From contig JAAYYR010000175.1 of assembly GCA_012515255.1 (NCBI GenBank), positions 1-24,361 of the forward strand: a stretch of DNA of 24,361 bases, read 5' to 3'. Shown here piece by piece: positions 7,649-16,409 of this stretch. The notes under the pieces were generated by a model, which was not told the origin of the DNA, did not search any database, and worked only from the letters and a program-made list of their open reading frames with translations. Each line of letters begins with the position of its first letter. The stretch's first letter is position 1. The DNA comes from Clostridia bacterium. Its GTDB lineage: Bacteria > Bacillota > Dehalobacteriia > UBA4068. A program made the position numbers and the translations under genes.

Positions 7649-10600
7649 ATGGCAAGCGAGGGCGGCGGCAAAGTAAAAAGCAGATTGTGGACAAAGATTT
7701 TTAGCGGTAATACAAAAGCTGACGCCGACCTCATCCCAAACGAGTCGGACGGCAGTCAGGCCGCGGGTGAGAGCGCGGTTGTGACAGATCCCCCCTTGGC
7801 GGAACAAATGGTCGAGAAGGACGTCATAAGTGACGCCGAGGCTCTGGCAGCGGAATCCAAACGCTTGCGGGAGCAAATCGAGCAGGATATACAGCTGGCG
7901 GAAAAAGACCTGCTGTATTTGAGCGAGCGTTCCGCGCAGATGCAAAAAGCGGCTGTCGACGCCTTGGAAGCTTTGGCCGAGGCCGAGCATTCATATGCGG
8001 TCGTCGAAAGCGAAATCGCGGCGGCCTTGGCTGAGGAAGAGTCGGTACGCTTGCATAGCGAGGAAGAACTGGACCATATCAAGGAAGTAAATGCCGACGC
8101 TTTGGCCACCGCGAGCAAAAACGCGGATAAATTGGCCGAGGGCTTGGCCGCTAAAAAAGAAGAGGCCGCGGCAGCTTTGCTGGAGGCGGAACAGGCCGCC
8201 GCGGATTTAGCAAGCGAAAAAACCCGCGTCAACGGCTTGATCAAGGCTAAGGAGCAAGAAATCAAGCAGGTATTAACCACAGCGGAACATGCCCGTGCCG
8301 CGGCTGATAAACAAGAGAAAAACACCGAGGCTCAATTTGTCTCTTTGGATGCCGAACTTAGTACATATTTGCAGGAATATGATCAGGCCGTGCGCCAACT
8401 CTCCGAGGCTGAAGCCAAGCGTCAAAAATATGACGAGCAGGTTGCGGAGGTTCACGAAAACAGCAAACAAGCGCAACTGAATTTGACGAAAAAGCTCAAT
8501 CATACCATTGAAGCTTACAAGGAGAAAAGTTCCGCCGCCAAGGCTAAGCGGGACAGGCTTACCGCTGATCTTGCGACGCGGCGCGCAGATAGCGAGCAGG
8601 CTGCCGAGGATATGCGTCTATCCGCCGCGGCGGCCGCAGAAGCGCTCGCCGCATTACAGGGCCTGATCAGCGCGAGAGATGAGCGAATCGGCGCCGTGGA
8701 AAAGGACAAGGCAGAGATCTCCTTCCGCTTAGACGAGGCCAGGCGCGACGTAACGGATAAAAAAGAAGCCTATGCCCAAGCGCAAAAACAAGTAGAGCGC
8801 AGCACAAGCGCAGCGGTCAAAGCCGGCGCCCGGGCTGACGCGGCCGGCGAGCAGGCGCGTGAGGCGGCCCTGGAGACGGAGGACGTCGCCGCCGCGGCGG
8901 AGACCGCGCAAAGATTAAAGGATGAGGCTACCCTGGCGCGCAGCAGCAGCGATGAAGCCTCTTCCCAGATGCTATCCAAGGCGGAATCAGTTTTACTCAA
9001 TACAACGGAGAAAGCCCTGCGCCTATATGAGGAAAAGGTGGTATTGCATCAGGCGGCGGAGCAAGAGGCAAAGCAATTGCGCGCAGCCTCGGAGCTGGCC
9101 GCGGCTGAAGCAAAGCGCGACGCTGAAGCGGCGGACAGGCTGGTGGCCGCCTGGCTGGCCGCGGAAGAATCTTTGGTCAAAGCGACAGTGGAGGCTGAAG
9201 CCGCGCTAAAGGCGCTGGAGGAGGATCATGCAGGGCGGCTCGAGGACGAGGAACAGCAAATAAACGCGGCGGAAAATCTCAGCCGCGAATATGCAGAGGC
9301 GGCGGAGCGCGCCGCGCAGCAAAATGGACGTCTGGCCCGTGCGCTGGAGGCTTGCGAGACAGAGCTTCAGGCCGCGCAGGAGAACCTGGCCGAGCTGGAA
9401 GCAAATTTTGAGCAGGAGAAAAATCGTATTGAATTGGCCTTGGCGGATAAGGGCGCCGCCACGGAAAATTCGATCGCTTACTATGAAAATGAATTGGCAT
9501 CTATTGAGGCCCAATTTGAATCGCTGATTGCCGAACGCGACCAAAAACGGCAGGAATTGGATCTCAAGGCTGAGCAATTTAATGCGGATAAAGAGCACCT
9601 GATGCAGCAAAACATGGAAAGACGCCTTGAGATCGCGGCCTGGGAAAAAGAAGCGGTGCGCTTGCAGGGAGAAACGGAAAAGCTGCTGGAGGAAATGCGC
9701 AACCGTACCGAAGAAGTGCAATTATTCCGGGAGGCCCGACGCGCCGCCGCGGAAGAAGCAAATGCTCAGGCGGAGAAAATTGCCGTGGCTTATGATATCG
9801 CCCTGCAGGAAGTGGAGCGGATCCGCCGGGCTGGCGAAGAATCCGTAGCCCGGGCCGCCCAAGACGCGCAGCAGGCTGTCGCGCCGAAAACAGCAATCAG
9901 GCTGGCCGTGGACGAGCGGGCTGAGCAAAAAATGGCTGAACTGCGGGAACTGCGCCGCCAGGCTGCTGATGCGATAAAGGGTGCCGTTGAAGTCTCGCTA
10001 TCCCGCCTGGAGGCCCAAAATCGCGCTTCTGTTGGCAAAGCGGAGCAGGTGTTGGCGCAATTGGAGGATAGCGTCGCTGCCGCCGCCGCGGAAATGGAAA
10101 GCGCACAGACTTTATGCCGGCAAGCGGAGGATGAAGCAAAACAGCTTGCCGAGCAGGCTATTGCTCTGCGCGCGCAAGAAAAAGAAATCGGCGCGGATGC
10201 CGATCGCAGATACCGGGAGGTCGAGCGAACCAAGAATGTTGAATTATCCTCCCTGGATAAAAAGCTAAAGCGCCTGAGCAGCGCTCAGGCAGACAGCGCA
10301 GCGGCTTTAGGGGCGGCGCGCAAAGAGCTGACGCTGGCCGGCGAAAATCAGGCGGCGACTGAACAACAGCTTCAGGCCTGCCGCGAGGAGGAGCAAGCTT
10401 TGGCCGAGCAGACCGAAGAGATTCTCATGCCGCTGACCAGAGCTTATAAGGAGGCCATAGATCAGGAGGAGGGGGATCTTCCCGGGCTGCAGCAGCGTTT
10501 GGCTGAAAGCGGACAGCAGCTTGAGGCGGCGCAGGCCGCTTTTGCGGCTGCGGAAAACGACTGGCACCGTCAAGCCGCCTTTCTGGACGAGCTGGACGGC

Positions 10601-12253
10601 AGAATAGACCAGTTGCACCAGGACTGCGCGGTAATTATCGCCGGCCTGGAGCAAGAGCAGGAAACAGGGCAAGCGGCGCTGGAGAAGAACTTGGCGGCTC
10701 TGCAGGAAAAGCTCGCAAAGCGCGAGGCAGACTTGGCCAAGGCCCGGGATTATGTGGCTCATGCCGCGGAAAATCGTCGCAACCTGGAGGAATATTATCA
10801 GGGCTTGCTAAATGATGAAAACGCGGAACGCCATGCGGCGGAAGAAGAGCTGACAAAGATTGAGGACAAGCTGCGCTGTCTTCGCGAAAAAGCGGGCGGC
10901 AAGGAGCAGAAATTCCACGCCACAGAGCAGACACTGCTCAATAGCAGCGCTTTATTGGCCGAGGCGGAAAAACGCGTCGAAGACGCGGGCGAGATTTTAG
11001 CTAAAACCGAGTCCGAATTAAATGCGGCGGAATTTACCCGCAAGACCCACTTTACACTTGCCGATCAGGCCTCGCAATCTTATCAGGCTGTGGATAAAGA
11101 TACGGCGGCCATCCTGCGCAAGGCTTCCGAGGATCTGATGCTTGAGGCCCAAAACGCTGCCGGAGTGGCCAAGGATAAGCGTGCGGCCTATGAGGCGGCA
11201 GCCGCAAACCTGCGCTTGAGCGAACGTAATCTGGCCAGTATGCGTAAAGCGATCAAAGAAGCGCCATTGCTGAGCGAAAAAGATAAAGAAGCATGGAAAA
11301 GGGCTGTTCGGGCCTATGATAAATATGAGAAAGATTCGATACGGCTTATTGCCGACGTCGAAAATCGGCTGGCGGCTTTTCTTGATGAGCGGGCGGCCGG
11401 TAAGCAAGAGGCGGAAATCGCTCTGGCCCGCTGTATTCGAGACAGTGAAAGCGCTGACGCCAAAGCTGAAGCCAGTGCTTGCCGGGTGGAAGAAGTGGCA
11501 GCGGAGATTGCCCGCAGCCGGGAAGCAGCGGCAGCGGCTGAACAAAGTACGCAGGCAGATATCGCCACGGCCGAAGCCGCCGCCGCGGAGCAGATCGCCA
11601 AAGTGGAGCAGGAAAAAGAAGCGGCGGCCGGAGTGGCCGGGCAATTACAGCAAGACATGGAGCTGCGCGGACGGGAAAGGGATGCTGCTGCAGCACAATT
11701 CGCAGCCGCCGAGGCCGCATATAATGAGCGCAATCAGGCCTATGTCGAGGCTTGCGAGAAATTACGGCATCAATATGAAATGGAAAAACGCCAGGCCGAA
11801 CGACCCTGGGCGCAGGCTAAAGACGCCTATACCAGGGCGGAAAAAGAATTGGTCAAGGCCGGCGCCAGACAAAGGGAGTCTGAGGCGGCTTTGGCGAAAG
11901 CGGAAAAAGAATATACGAGCAAGACAGAGGCTCTGGAAGCGCTGCGGCAAGCACGGGCCCAAATGGCTGAAACCAGAGACGCCCTGCTGCAGGGCATAGA
12001 AGAAGAAAGGCTGCGAGTATTGGGCTTTAAGACCATTGCCCGTATTGGCGCGGATGAGCATGCCGCGCAGGCCGCCGCTTTATGGGCTGAGCGCAAGGCA
12101 GACTTAAGCGCTTCGCGGAAAAGAATGGCCGCTTTGCAAGACATTCAACAGACACTGCAAAAGCATCTGGCAAAGATATGTGAGGATGGCGTAAAAAATA
12201 TTGCCGGCGCCAGGGAGAACACTTTATTTTTGCAAAGCAGAGAGCTGCATTGA
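7649..12253 (+). CDS. giant Ala/Glu/Lys-rich coiled-coil protein (1534 aa), function unknown
   Basis: GGGAGG (7635-7640) eight bases before the ATG fixes the start. No signal peptide or membrane segment, so it is probably cytoplasmic. Residues 1-55 are less helical and include a basic-aromatic patch KVKSRLWTKIF (about 8-18). From about 58 to 1500 the sequence is almost continuously helical and coiled-coil-like: rich in A, E, K, Q and R, with very few prolines, glycines or aromatics. No Walker A/B or SMC hinge is visible, so it is not an SMC/Rad50-type ATPase. If the coil were continuous at about 0.15 nm per residue it would be some 200 nm long. Residues about 415-450 (AQRLKDEATLARSSSDEA) resemble 380-420 of the next protein (ARKLADNAVKVRLSISSES), so the two may be paralogues. 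Filament or scaffold proteins such as crescentin or FilP are the nearest functional analogy, not a proven homology. Codon use looks like that of its neighbours. Confidence 0.85.
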   Translation: MASEGGGKVKSRLWTKIFSGNTKADADLIPNESDGSQAAGESAVVTDPPLAEQMVEKDVISDAEALAAESKRLREQIEQDIQLAEKDLLYLSERSAQMQKAAVDALEALAEAEHSYAVVESEIAAALAEEESVRLHSEEELDHIKEVNADALATASKNADKLAEGLAAKKEEAAAALLEAEQAAADLASEKTRVNGLIKAKEQEIKQVLTTAEHARAAADKQEKNTEAQFVSLDAELSTYLQEYDQAVRQLSEAEAKRQKYDEQVAEVHENSKQAQLNLTKKLNHTIEAYKEKSSAAKAKRDRLTADLATRRADSEQAAEDMRLSAAAAAEALAALQGLISARDERIGAVEKDKAEISFRLDEARRDVTDKKEAYAQAQKQVERSTSAAVKAGARADAAGEQAREAALETEDVAAAAETAQRLKDEATLARSSSDEASSQMLSKAESVLLNTTEKALRLYEEKVVLHQAAEQEAKQLRAASELAAAEAKRDAEAADRLVAAWLAAEESLVKATVEAEAALKALEEDHAGRLEDEEQQINAAENLSREYAEAAERAAQQNGRLARALEACETELQAAQENLAELEANFEQEKNRIELALADKGAATENSIAYYENELASIEAQFESLIAERDQKRQELDLKAEQFNADKEHLMQQNMERRLEIAAWEKEAVRLQGETEKLLEEMRNRTEEVQLFREARRAAAEEANAQAEKIAVAYDIALQEVERIRRAGEESVARAAQDAQQAVAPKTAIRLAVDERAEQKMAELRELRRQAADAIKGAVEVSLSRLEAQNRASVGKAEQVLAQLEDSVAAAAAEMESAQTLCRQAEDEAKQLAEQAIALRAQEKEIGADADRRYREVERTKNVELSSLDKKLKRLSSAQADSAAALGAARKELTLAGENQAATEQQLQACREEEQALAEQTEEILMPLTRAYKEAIDQEEGDLPGLQQRLAESGQQLEAAQAAFAAAENDWHRQAAFLDELDGRIDQLHQDCAVIIAGLEQEQETGQAALEKNLAALQEKLAKREADLAKARDYVAHAAENRRNLEEYYQGLLNDENAERHAAEEELTKIEDKLRCLREKAGGKEQKFHATEQTLLNSSALLAEAEKRVEDAGEILAKTESELNAAEFTRKTHFTLADQASQSYQAVDKDTAAILRKASEDLMLEAQNAAGVAKDKRAAYEAAAANLRLSERNLASMRKAIKEAPLLSEKDKEAWKRAVRAYDKYEKDSIRLIADVENRLAAFLDERAAGKQEAEIALARCIRDSESADAKAEASACRVEEVAAEIARSREAAAAAEQSTQADIATAEAAAAEQIAKVEQEKEAAAGVAGQLQQDMELRGRERDAAAAQFAAAEAAYNERNQAYVEACEKLRHQYEMEKRQAERPWAQAKDAYTRAEKELVKAGARQRESEAALAKAEKEYTSKTEALEALRQARAQMAETRDALLQGIEEERLRVLGFKTIARIGADEHAAQAAALWAERKADLSASRKRMAALQDIQQTLQKHLAKICEDGVKNIAGARENTLFLQSRELH

Positions 12254-12300
12254 TAAGAAAAAACTTGGAATATACTGATAGGGAAAAGGCGGATTAAAAC

Positions 12301-15300
12301 ATGGGAAGCTATCTGGATAATTTGGTCGCATTACTGGCAAAGGCCAGAGAGGAACTGCATATAGCGGATTTAACTGAGGCGGATTTACAGCGCATCCTCG
12401 ACGAGTCACAGGAAAATGTGCAAAAAAGCGCCCAGAAGGTCGAGCAGGCAAAGCTGGCTGTCGAGAAAACAACGGAACAATTATCTTCCATCAAGGAAGC
12501 GAGAATAGCCAGCGAAGCTAAGGCCGCTACTGCCGCGTCCGAAGAAAACGACGCCCGATTAGTGGCGGATATGACGCAAAAAATGCTGGATGACGCCGCG
12601 ATGGTACATAGCATCGCTAATAAGGAAACAGCGCGTACCCTGGAAAAGGTCGGCGTGGCTTTGCAGGAGACTATCCGCACCGCCACGGCCCATTATCAAA
12701 AAAAGACCAAGCAAAGGGAAGAAATCGATATTGCCACCGTGCGGCTTTTTGCCACTGAAAAGGCTGTCGATTATGCTGTGGCCAGAGCCAATACAACGGT
12801 AGAAAATCGCTTATGCGATAAACTGCTGGCGGAAAAGCTGGCTGAGGTCAAGACCGCAGAAATGGATGTGGTCGGCTGGATGAAGCTAATCGGCGAGGTG
12901 CAAAAGGAAAAAGAAGAGGCGCGTTTCGACAAAGTAATGGCGCAGCTTGGGGCCTCCCTCAAAGAAGCTGAGCAGCGGGCTGAGAATAGCCTGGTCGCTG
13001 AGGATGAGGAAAAGAAAGCCGCCGCTATCTATATTGTGGAGCAAAAATCGGCCGGCGAGACCGATATCGAAGCGCTGGAAGAAAAGAAACGGGAAAAGCT
13101 GCTGGAGAAACAAGCTAAGACCGAGGAGTTGCTTTTCGCCCAGGCCGACGCTAAAACCGCGCTGGAAGCGAGCAATATCGCGTCGACATCAGCCACTATG
13201 CTGGCCGCGGAAGCGGAAACAGCCATCAATGAGGGTAAGGCGGATCAGGAAGCGGCCTTAAAAAAGCTGGAGCAGCATCTCCAGTCGGTGCGCGATGATG
13301 TGAAGCAAAAAAAAGCGGAGCATCATCAGGCCAGCGAAGACTTTAGCAAAACCAAAGCGCATATCGCCGCCATCGGCGAATCGATCGAGAAATTTATGCA
13401 GCAGGCGGCGCAGGCGGAAGCAGAGGAGCAGGCAGCGCGGAAAGCGGCGGATACAGCGCGCAAGCTGGCCGATAATGCGGTCAAGGTACGTCTGTCCATC
13501 AGCTCTGAAAGCGCGGATTTGCTCATGCAGGCGCAGCAGGTCTTGGCGGAATCCGCGCGCAATGCCGAAGACACCGTGATCAAACAGCAGCAGTACCGGG
13601 CCGAAATCGAGCAGCAGCATCAACAGGCTTTAGCGGATCAGGCCCATAGCGAAACCGCGCTGCGTGAAGCGGAGCAAGCCTTGCTTGCGACGCAAGCCGG
13701 ATGGGATCAAGAGGAAGAAAGGCTGATTCGGGAAATTGAGGCCGGAGAAAAATCCAAAGCGGCCTGGAGTCAGGCTTTTGATCAAAAAATCCAGGAATAT
13801 GAAAATAAGCTCCGAGAAGCCGGCGATGCGGCGGAGCAGTTGCGCCTGGCCGCTGCCGAGGCGCAAAAAAAAGTAGCGCTGATCGAGCAGGAAATCGAAA
13901 CCCTGGATACGGCTATTTATGCTTTTGAGCCGGCCAAGGAGGAATTGATTCGCAAAACCGATCGCTTATGCGAAGAATATCTGGCCGCCTCCCAGGAGCG
14001 CCTAAGCCAGATCTATGCCTTGCGGCAGACGGCGAATGAAGAGGCCGCACTTTACCGCCAGACCATAAGCGAAGCCACGGAGGCCATTGCTTCCATGGAA
14101 AATAAAGAAGCGGAGTTGCGCGCCAAGCTGGAGGTTTCCCGCGCGCATGTTGAGCGGATCATTGAGTCGGCTAAAGACCAGTTGATGGCGGCCGACGCTC
14201 AGGTGAACCTGCGCCGCGCCGAGGAAGAAGCGAGCAAAAAAGCCTTGGGTGAAGTAGCGGAGTACCTGGAATCGATCAATATCGAGATCCCGGCCATGGA
14301 TACCGACACCCAGACTTTGCTTGAGACGGCAATACGCGAGGCTGCCCCCGCTGCTGATATGGCTGAGGCGGAGTTTGACGGCACGGCAATGGCGGGGCAA
14401 GAAATTGAGGCGGAGCAGCCCGACGCAGCAACAGCGGCGGAAATAGAAGACGGCGAGACCGCTACTGATATGGCGGCGGCAGAAACGGCCGCAGCAATTG
14501 AGCCACAAGCGGGACCAGAGCTGGAGGCGGAGCAGCCCGACGCGGCAACTGTGGCGGAAATAGCAGGCGGCAAGCCCGCTGCTGATATGGCGGCGGCAGA
14601 AACGGCCGCAGCAATTGAGCCACAAGCGGAACCAGAGCTGGAGCAGCCCGACGCAGCGGCTGCGGCGGAAATAGCAGGCGGAGAACCCGCGCCGGATATG
14701 GCGGCGGCTGACACGGCCGCAGCAATTGAGCCACAAGCGGAACAAGAGCCGGAGGCGGAGCAGCCCGACGCGGCGGCTGCGGTGGAAATAGCAGGCGGTG
14801 AACCCGCGCCGGATATGGCGGCGGCTGACACGGCCGCAGCAGCACAGGCCGGGGCGAAACAACCGGAGCATGATTTATATGAGGAAGCGGTGCAGGCGCA
14901 GCTGACGATTGAGCTGGAGGCGACGCGGCTGCTGGAAGAATTGGCCGCTTTATCGGAGGCGGACGGCGCAACGGAAAATAATAGTCCGACGGAAAATATG
15001 TTGTCGGAAACGCATGCTGAGCCCCAGGCTATTGACCATGACGGCTTGCAGAAGGCTGAGGCTGAGCGGCAATTGATTGCCGAGGAAGCAAAGGAGGCTA
15101 AGCCTGAGCGGCAATTGACGGCCGAGGACGTAGAGGAGGCGGAGATCATGGCCGGGCTTTCCGGGAGTATACCCCGTATCGATAAGGACGAGGCCGCAGA
15201 GTTCACGGCCTGGCTTAATCTGATCGACGGCGATATCATCAAAAAAATGATGCAAGATGAACAGCCCCCGCATAAAATGCCCGCTCCAGAGGTCAATCTC

Positions 15301-15501
15301 GATGATTGGATGGCTAATTTAGAAAAGACAATGAATGAGGAAGAAGCAATTGCCAAACAGATGATGGAGCAAAAAATGACGGAGGAGCGCAAACGGGCGG
15401 TAGCGGCCGGAGAAGGCGATTATCAATTACCGGAGGACGGGAATGGCGATACCAATCCGGCGCCGGCTAAAAAAGTAAAAAAAGGTTTTCGATTTTTTTA
15501 A
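12301..15501 (+). CDS. large coiled-coil protein (1066 aa) with Ala/Pro/Glu tandem repeats, function unknown
   Basis: Starts 47 bases after the previous gene, with AAGGCGG eight bases before the ATG; probably the same transcript, although a weak TTGATA-15-TATACT element lies in the gap. Residues about 40-680 are coiled-coil-like (A, E, K and Q rich). Residues about 703-850 are 3.8 copies of a 39-residue Ala/Pro/Glu repeat (EQPDAA...AAEIAGGEPAPDMAAA). After a further acidic helical stretch, a conserved-looking segment (about 950-1015, DEAAEFTAWLNLIDGD ... LDDWMANLEKTM) precedes the end. The C-terminus is strongly basic-aromatic (AKKVKKGFRFF). No signal peptide, membrane span or catalytic motif is seen. 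The stop (15499-15501) is four bases before the rplU -35 box and there is no terminator between, so this transcript probably runs into rplU-rpmA. The role is unknown; a structural partner of the 1534-aa protein is the simplest guess. Confidence 0.83.
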   Translation: MGSYLDNLVALLAKAREELHIADLTEADLQRILDESQENVQKSAQKVEQAKLAVEKTTEQLSSIKEARIASEAKAATAASEENDARLVADMTQKMLDDAAMVHSIANKETARTLEKVGVALQETIRTATAHYQKKTKQREEIDIATVRLFATEKAVDYAVARANTTVENRLCDKLLAEKLAEVKTAEMDVVGWMKLIGEVQKEKEEARFDKVMAQLGASLKEAEQRAENSLVAEDEEKKAAAIYIVEQKSAGETDIEALEEKKREKLLEKQAKTEELLFAQADAKTALEASNIASTSATMLAAEAETAINEGKADQEAALKKLEQHLQSVRDDVKQKKAEHHQASEDFSKTKAHIAAIGESIEKFMQQAAQAEAEEQAARKAADTARKLADNAVKVRLSISSESADLLMQAQQVLAESARNAEDTVIKQQQYRAEIEQQHQQALADQAHSETALREAEQALLATQAGWDQEEERLIREIEAGEKSKAAWSQAFDQKIQEYENKLREAGDAAEQLRLAAAEAQKKVALIEQEIETLDTAIYAFEPAKEELIRKTDRLCEEYLAASQERLSQIYALRQTANEEAALYRQTISEATEAIASMENKEAELRAKLEVSRAHVERIIESAKDQLMAADAQVNLRRAEEEASKKALGEVAEYLESINIEIPAMDTDTQTLLETAIREAAPAADMAEAEFDGTAMAGQEIEAEQPDAATAAEIEDGETATDMAAAETAAAIEPQAGPELEAEQPDAATVAEIAGGKPAADMAAAETAAAIEPQAEPELEQPDAAAAAEIAGGEPAPDMAAADTAAAIEPQAEQEPEAEQPDAAAAVEIAGGEPAPDMAAADTAAAAQAGAKQPEHDLYEEAVQAQLTIELEATRLLEELAALSEADGATENNSPTENMLSETHAEPQAIDHDGLQKAEAERQLIAEEAKEAKPERQLTAEDVEEAEIMAGLSGSIPRIDKDEAAEFTAWLNLIDGDIIKKMMQDEQPPHKMPAPEVNLDDWMANLEKTMNEEEAIAKQMMEQKMTEERKRAVAAGEGDYQLPEDGNGDTNPAPAKKVKKGFRFF
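14407..14850 (+). repeat. 117-base in-frame tandem repeat, about 3.8 copies
   Basis: Copies start at 14407, 14524, 14641 (lacking the first two codons) and 14752, each encoding about 39 residues with the pattern EAEQPDAA..AEI.GG.....DMAAA.TAAAIEPQA.PEL. Copies are highly similar at DNA level (for example GCCGCAGCAATTGAGCCACA recurs in copies 1-3), implying recent duplication. The repeats encode residues 703-850 of the 1066-aa coiled-coil protein. Confidence 0.9.
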
Positions 15502-15504
15502 TAC

Positions 15505-15534
15505 TTGACAGCATAAAAGGTTTTATGATAAGAT
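15505..15534 (+). promoter_or_regulatory. promoter of rplU-rpmA
   Basis: Consensus TTGACA (15505-15510), an 18-base spacer and TAAGAT (15529-15534) with an extended TG (15526-15527). The predicted start near 15541 leaves an 82-base leader before rplU. Confidence 0.75.
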
Positions 15535-15540
15535 TCATCT

Positions 15541-15622
15541 GTTGCCATACCGCACCGAACTGGTCTTAAGCGCGCAAGCCACCTTTGTCGGGCGAGTCTA
15601 TATAGTAGGGGAGGTGCAACTT
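15541..15622 (+). promoter_or_regulatory. rplU 5' leader, possible L21 autoregulatory structure
   Basis: GTTGC (15541-15545), at the predicted transcript start, pairs with GCAAC (15616-15620), which lies just after the GGGGAGG ribosome site (15608-15614). Folding would close an 80-base domain next to the site. Bacillota rplU operons are known to carry an L21 leader RNA; I could not match the consensus by eye, so identity with that family is a guess. Confidence 0.35.
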
Positions 15623-15994
15623 ATGTTCGCAATAATCGAAACAGGCGGTAAACAGTACAAGGTATCCGAGGGCGATATGATCCGGGTAGAGCTGCTCACA
15701 GTTGAGGAAGGTTCTACGATCGAAATCGATAAGGTCCTCGCGGTATTCGACGGCAAGCAATTTAAAGCCGGCGCTCCTTATATCAAGGGCGCTAAAGTCG
15801 CCTGTAAGGTGCTCGAGCATGGCAAAGGCAAAAAGATAGTGGTTTTCCACTATAAGCCCAATAAAAATATCCGGACCAAAAATGGTCATCGGCAGCCTTA
15901 TACCAAGCTCCAAGTAGAGACCATCACTAAATCGGCTCCCAGAGCGCCAAGAAAACCCAAAGAAGAAGCTCAGCTAGAAACTGTAGAAGCATAA
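15623..15994 (+). CDS. rplU: 50S ribosomal protein L21
   Basis: 123 residues from ATG 15623, nine bases after GGGGAGG; longer in-frame starts upstream lie in the leader and lack family sequence. MFAIIETGGKQYKVSEGD at the N-terminus and KNGHRQPYTKLQVETI near the C-terminus are diagnostic of bL21, which binds 23S rRNA. A charged tail of about 20 residues (PRAPRKPKEEAQLE...) extends beyond the usual 100-105 residue length. rpmA follows 47 bases later; the prp protease gene that commonly sits between the two in Bacillota is missing. Confidence 0.97.
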   Translation: MFAIIETGGKQYKVSEGDMIRVELLTVEEGSTIEIDKVLAVFDGKQFKAGAPYIKGAKVACKVLEHGKGKKIVVFHYKPNKNIRTKNGHRQPYTKLQVETITKSAPRAPRKPKEEAQLETVEA

Positions 15995-16041
15995 GGTACA
16001 GGATGCAGTCCTGTTGTCTGATAATGAAGGAGGCGAGATAA

Positions 16042-16290
16042 ATGGCTCATAAGAAAGCAGGCGGTAGCTCCCGCAATGGTCGTGACTCCGCGGCGCAACG
16101 CTTGGGCCTCAAATGCGGTGATGGTCAGACCGTAAGCGCGGGCAGCATTCTCATCCGTCAGCGCGGCACGAAATTCCATCCCGGAAATAATGTCGGCATC
16201 GGCAGGGATGACACGCTTTTTGCCAAGATTACCGGTAAGGTCAAATTCGAGAGAAAAGACCGCACCCGCAAACAGGTCAGCGTTTATTAA
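16042..16290 (+). CDS. rpmA: 50S ribosomal protein L27, without the Bacillota N-terminal extension
   Basis: 82 residues, with AAGGAGG (16027-16033) eight bases before the ATG. MAHKKAGGSSRNGRDS and RQRGTKFHPGNNVGIGRDDTL are diagnostic of bL27, whose N-terminal tail reaches the peptidyl transferase centre. In most Bacillota the protein begins with a short extension (xxLQFFA-SKK...) removed by the protease Prp; here Met-Ala-His-Lys-Lys starts directly, as in E. coli. The absence of prp beside it fits. It is the last gene of the rplU-rpmA unit, closed by two successive terminators. Confidence 0.97.
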   Translation: MAHKKAGGSSRNGRDSAAQRLGLKCGDGQTVSAGSILIRQRGTKFHPGNNVGIGRDDTLFAKITGKVKFERKDRTRKQVSVY

Positions 16291-16296
16291 AGGCTT

Positions 16297-16330
16297 AAAA
16301 ATCCATTCATTTATTGAATGGATTTTTTTT
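16297..16330 (+). terminator. intrinsic terminator of rplU-rpmA
   Basis: ATCCATTCA (16301-16309) pairs with TGAATGGAT (16315-16323), extended by A/T pairs outside, with a 5-base loop and a run of eight T (16323-16330), seven bases after the rpmA stop. Confidence 0.9.
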
Positions 16331-16345
16331 GCCCTTCTTCTAATA

Positions 16346-16376
16346 AAAATACCGCCCTCTTTTAGGGCGGTATTTT
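16346..16376. terminator. bidirectional terminator between rpmA and the minus-strand coiled-coil gene
   Basis: A 13-bp perfect stem, AAAATACCGCCCT (16346-16358) and AGGGCGGTATTTT (16364-16376), loop CTTTT. T-rich tails occur on both strands, so it can end rpmA transcripts (plus) and the 1089-aa gene (minus, stop 34 bases away). Confidence 0.85.
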
Positions 16377-16409
16377 GCGCCTGAATATGTCATGCCATGT
16401 GCGGGGTTA

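Noticed and set aside
7756..12144. Many antisense frames of 60-208 codons opposite the coiled-coil genes
   Set aside because: They are shadows of GC-rich, Ala/Glu-biased coding sequence, without ribosome sites or recognisable products.
7649..12253. Possibility that the 1534-aa protein is an SMC/SbcC-type ATPase or a phage tape measure protein
   Set aside because: No Walker A, signature or Walker B motif and no hinge; no phage genes nearby, and the flanks are core housekeeping genes.
14002..15392. Minus-strand frames of 289 and 397 codons opposite the 3' half of the 1066-aa gene
   Set aside because: They mirror the tandem repeat and Ala-rich codons of the plus-strand gene; the plus-strand gene has the better start and a sensible coil-linker-tail structure.
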